A DNA stretch of 49,020 nt from Micromonospora arida (GTDB lineage Bacteria > Actinomycetota > Actinomycetes > Mycobacteriales > Micromonosporaceae): assembly GCF_003857035.1 (NCBI RefSeq), contig NZ_QGSY01000217.1, positions 1 through 49,020 of the forward strand, given 5' to 3'. The notes below the pieces were generated by a model that did no database searches, was not told the DNA's origin, and saw only the letters and a list, made by a program, of their open reading frames with translations. Positions 47,501 through 49,020 of this stretch are shown piece by piece. Each line of letters begins with the position of its first letter. The first letter of the stretch is position 1. Made by a program: the position numbers and the translations under genes.

Positions 47501-49020
47501 GTCGGGTGCGGCGGCCACCCGAGCCTGGAACAGCTCGACCACCGTGCCGGTCACCGGCTCCTCGACGCCGGTGTCGACCACGCCCAGCAGCCGCTCCCGC
47601 TCGCCACCGGGCAGGTGGACAGCCTGCGCGTCACCGGCCGGGTCGGCGACCATCGCCGCCAGCACAGCCCGGTACATGCCGGCCAGCCGCTCCAGATTTG
47701 CTCGGGAGAGCACGTCGCTGCGGCTGGATAGCTGGTAGTTGCCCCGGTGCGCGAAGACCGACAGCTCGAACTCGGTGGCGCCGTCGCCGGCGCTGCCGAC
47801 GACGACCGGCTCGGTGCCGGTCATGGTCGCCGACTGCCCGGCGCGGGAGAAGTCCTGGTAGTTGAAGAGCACCCGCAGCAGCCGCTGACCGCTGCCACGC
47901 TGGATCTCCGCCAGCGGGAGCCGCCGGTGGGGCCAGAGGTCGACCTCCTGGTCGAAGACCGCCGTCACCAGGTCGCGCCACGTCCGGGCGGTGCGCTCGT
48001 AGCCGAACGGCAAAGTGTTGAGATACATGCCCTGCACCCGGTCGGCCCCGAGCACCTCGGGCCGGGCGTCGCAGACCAGCCCGGCGTGGAAGCTCTGCTC
48101 GGTGGTGAGTTGGCTGAGCACCTTCAGGTGCGCCGCGTGCAGCGCCGCCTTGACCGAGACGCCGGCCCCGGAGGCGAACCGTGCGACGGCCTCGTCCAGG
48201 TCGGTGACGTCGACGGTCGTCGAGATGGCCGTCGGATCGCCCGGCTCACCCCAGCCCGCGGGGAGCACGAACGGGTTGCGCCCGTCGACCACCGTGCGCC
48301 AGTAGTCCCGGTCCTCGTCGGACGCCAGCGCGGACAGCTCGGCGGCGATGAAGTCGGCGTACCGCACCACCGGCTGTTCGGTCTCGGTGGGGCTCCGCCC
48401 GTCGGCCAGGTCGGCGTAGACGGCCAGCAGTTCGGCGAGCAGTTGCGCGCTGCTCCAGCCCTCGGTGACCGCGTGGCAGATGGTGAAACTCAGCCACCAA
48501 CTCGCGTCGCCGTCCTGGTGCGCGGCGACGCGCAGCAGTGGCGCGACAGCCAGGTCGAAGGGGGTGGCCCGCTCGGTCGCGACGAACTCCTCGAAGAGTC
48601 GCACCTGCTCATCGGCCGGCACGTCGCGACCGTCCACCACGGTCACCTGCGGGGTCACCTCGGCGTGGACGAGCTGCATCGGCACCGAGTAGCCGGTCAG
48701 GTCGAACGATGTGCGCAGGATCTCGTGCCGGGCGACGACCGTCGCGACGGCGGCCCGCAGCGCGTCGGCCGAGAGCGGTCGCCCGTCGCGGACCTGGTGG
48801 GCGATGACGCTGTGGTAGGCCGCCCGGGCTCCGCTGGTGGCCAGCTCGACGAGCATGCCGAGTTGGGTCTGCGCGGCGGGGTAGGCGTCGGTCAGGCCGT
48901 CCGGCAGAGCAGCCCGGTCCGCGTCGGACAGCAACGCGAACGGCGCCACCGGCTCCCACTCGTCAACGCCCTCGCCGAAACTGGCCGCGAGCCCACGCAC
49001 GGTCCGGTAAGCGAAAACAT
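41579..49020 (-). CDS. Nonribosomal peptide synthetase, 3' part: (T)-C-A-T-C-A-T-PBP-type serine hydrolase; 5' end outside the window
   Basis: About 2480 codons are present and the frame is open through the right edge. The first residues (FAYRTVRGLAASF) are the end of a carrier domain, so this is not the gene start. Approximate domains in bases: C1 48960-47640, A1 47570-46040, T1 46000-45770 (phosphopantetheine Ser codon 45893-45895, LGGHSI), C2 45720-44440, A2 44350-42890, T2 42860-42660 (Ser 42758-42760, LGGHSL), terminal hydrolase 42590-41582. Both C domains read CHxxxEG instead of HHxxxDG. By eye A1 pocket residues are about D-V-W-A-V-A-M-V-Y-K (unassigned) and A2 D-M-T-K-V-G-E-V-A-K, close to the Asn code DLTKLGEVGK. 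The last domain is beta-lactamase/PBP-like with SVSK (Ser codon 42428-42430), in place of a normal thioesterase. No epimerase domain is present. Confidence 0.93.
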   Translation of the reverse strand, partial: VFAYRTVRGLAASFGEGVDEWEPVAPFALLSDADRAALPDGLTDAYPAAQTQLGMLVELATSGARAAYHSVIAHQVRDGRPLSADALRAAVATVVARHEILRTSFDLTGYSVPMQLVHAEVTPQVTVVDGRDVPADEQVRLFEEFVATERATPFDLAVAPLLRVAAHQDGDASWWLSFTICHAVTEGWSSAQLLAELLAVYADLADGRSPTETEQPVVRYADFIAAELSALASDEDRDYWRTVVDGRNPFVLPAGWGEPGDPTAISTTVDVTDLDEAVARFASGAGVSVKAALHAAHLKVLSQLTTEQSFHAGLVCDARPEVLGADRVQGMYLNTLPFGYERTARTWRDLVTAVFDQEVDLWPHRRLPLAEIQRGSGQRLLRVLFNYQDFSRAGQSATMTGTEPVVVGSAGDGATEFELSVFAHRGNYQLSSRSDVLSRANLERLAGMYRAVLAAMVADPAGDAQAVHLPGGERERLLGVVDTGVEEPVTGTVVELFQARVAAAPDAVAVVAGPTRLTYAQVDAQANRLAGHLRAVGVGRGAVVGVCLDRGADLVPALLGVLKAGAAYLPLDPTQPAERIAYLLADAAAGTVVATGAHVDALAGYDGHLVLLDRTDLTGHPETDPAPVNDADDPLYVIYTSGSTGRPKGVCVSHANVLRLLDSAQEHYATDETDVVALFHSYAFDVSVWELWGALLHGSRLVVVPPAVARVPEDLLDLLVEQEVTLLAQTPTAFRGLVRLAADGDQRLRRLVLRAVVLAGERLDFADLAPWVDRLGLARIALVNMYGITETTVYSSYHRVTRADLAAGVGSRIGRPLAGLRMYVLDQQGHPTPLGVPGEIHLAGHGVALGYLNQPALTAQRFLPDPYGPAGSRMYRTGDLGIRLPDGSVEFLGRLDDQVKLRGYRIELGEVESALAALPAVAEAAVVLREDTAGDPRLVGYLAGASGQRPSTGELRAALARTLPDYMIPSAFVTLDQLPRNNSGKLDRRALPAPQDGDPGDGRAMVGPRTALEERVAGIWAQVLGLPAVGVEDGFFELGGHSIKALVLASTLRTAGFDVSVADVMDLQTVSRLCAALVDRTGPVHVDRPVEPFELVSAPDRALLPDGLTDAYPLSQVQLGMLLEMLADNGWNHYHNVTSFLVREDDPQDLATLREAVNLVVNRHEVLRSSVDPTGYSVPMQLVHPAVRVPVVSHDLRGLSEEDREAELRRLVAVEYASPFDVERAPLLRFAVCRETDRSWRLVLTICHVVVEGWSLHALVAEILDRYRSMRVGVGPEPEPLPEVRFADFIAGERRALESPVDRRYWQDLMERCVKFTFPTGWLPTSPPPTRTAHTVRVPFRDLEPGLRALASSARVSLKAVLHAAHLTVLGQLTDEPRFYSGLVCHTRPDMPGSERVYAMSLNTLPFPYERDCATWTELVRRVHATEVEMWPHRRYPAPAIRPAVSGTRLLDVYFSYLDFNEVVGEHVEAGPRYAAASSEFALAVSAVAGHLELSSDSDHLERAEVERLAAMYRLVLDAMVADPDGDARAARLAEAERHNVLVGWVEATDGNAPEPGMVPDLVRDRAAIAGDTEAVGELSYAGLDAAANRLGWHLRERGVGPERVVGVLLDRGADLVTTLLGIWRAGGAYLPIDPSYPAARIASMLTQAGATVVVTSTAYVDRFTGVDRVLLDVDAGPIAARPDDQPPGRTDPDQLAYVIFTSGSTGRPHGVQVSHRSLAGYLNWAVDELVADRRGGAALFSSVAFDMVVTTIWAPLVAGQRLWLMPTDAGLDELGPRLAAAGPFSFVKLTPSHLDLLAGQLSSEQAAALTPVLVLGGEALTARTCARWQKLAPRTVLLNEYGPTEATVAVSRYPVTGALTGQVAPVGRPLGGMRTYVLDARLNPVPVGAVGEVYLGGPQLARGYAGRPEHTAARFVPDPYGPAGSRLYRTGDRGRWLPDGQLDLLGRVDDQVKIRGHRVEPGEIRAVLLEHSAVRDAAVVARPAPGGGNQLIAYHVGGADDLAGHCARRLPAALVPAAFVPVDAIALNPNGKVDLRALPAVPLRTEAEIAAPQGPAETILAGIWAEVLDVPRVGRQDRFFALGGHSLLVVPVVTAARQAGLPLTLQQAMMDQPLADLAAALTVAVAAPAAGAARAVALPRIAPLPRVAPLLAEARVPGASLAVLADGELVQVLAVGHCAAGGGAPVTPATIFQVGSVSKLVAAVGALALVDRGALRLDADVNAYLKAWQLPADRPVTLRQLLGHVAGLTSTGSSGHPRGGPVPPLSDLLLGRGVLTEPVRALDAPDPVAVERNSHFVVIQQLMEDVTATPFADLMAELVFAPLGMTGSSFDQSFPETSGRPVAAGHDERGEPHPHGWEVRADLAAAGLWTTATDLAALTSEIQTAYRGDPALLSLETVRAQLTAGPGGVFGLGCMVDRIEGSAGTHVEFTHRGHIAGYRALVTGRVPDGAGLVLLTNGEAGDEVMSLLMSNTARTEDM

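Noticed and set aside
48990..49020. A GTG at 49000 that could be taken as the NRPS start
   Set aside because: The frame is open through the edge and the residues before and after it (FAYRTVRGLAASF) are the end of a carrier domain, as at the T1-C2 junction. The gene continues outside the window.

Overview
Organism. The window is about 70% GC, with strongly G/C-biased third codon positions, GTG/TTG starts, many 4-base gene overlaps, and a gene mix (Lrp-linked valine/leucine dehydrogenase, MmpL transporter, ECF sigma with a membrane partner of the CU044_5270 type, ECF42 sigma with a DGPF protein, large NRPS). This points to a filamentous actinomycete, most likely Micromonosporaceae (Micromonospora-like). 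The genus is my inference; no rRNA or housekeeping marker is present. Both ends cut through genes: a transposase remnant on the left and a nonribosomal peptide synthetase (NRPS) on the right.

Left two thirds (1-32,000). A loose, partly decaying accessory region. Intact genes are interspersed with recognisable wreckage. Intact: an NmrA-like reductase, a PIN-domain protein, leucine/valine dehydrogenase with a divergent Lrp regulator, an MmpL transporter facing a two-component system across a shared terminator, an alpha/beta hydrolase, an ECF sigma with its membrane partner, a secretory lipase, a TetR regulator with its palindrome, a secreted DUF1906 protein, an epoxide hydrolase, a DUF1963 protein, an SDR, an Asp/Asn hydroxylase-like protein, a DUF808 protein, and a DUF998 / DGPF / ECF42 cassette. 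Decayed: two IS5-type transposon 3' ends, an FAD monooxygenase broken in several frames, a beta-propeller protein stub, a methyltransferase fragment, a serine-recombinase tail, an ABC-ATPase tail, and a histidine kinase reduced to its last 82 codons. Several intergenic stretches of 300-1100 bases hold no gene I can support.

32,084-36,146. A compact four-gene operon on the minus strand (PaaK/CapK-like adenylate-forming enzyme, small ABM/DUF4188-like protein, GNAT-like protein, Acg-type nitroreductase). All genes are coupled by 4-base overlaps, and a perfect 11-base-arm inverted repeat lies just upstream. It is bounded by a recombinase remnant on one side and an ABC/kinase rearrangement scar on the other, so it looks like an acquired unit. 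I know no characterised pathway with this set.

37,460-49,020. The downstream end of an NRPS biosynthetic operon on the minus strand: NRPS (last two C-A-T modules plus a C-terminal serine-hydrolase domain of the beta-lactamase/PBP type), an aspartate/ornithine-carbamoyltransferase homologue, an MFS exporter, a SyrP/AsnO-like Fe/2OG oxygenase and a type II thioesterase. The first junctions are 1-4-base overlaps and the later gaps are short. Read by eye, the last adenylation domain looks asparagine-specific, and the oxygenase has the HxE iron motif of the amino-acid beta-hydroxylases. The peptide probably ends in Asn or a hydroxylated Asn, is released by an unusual in-cis PBP-type domain, and carries or uses a carbamoylated (ureido) building block. 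The product itself cannot be named from this window.
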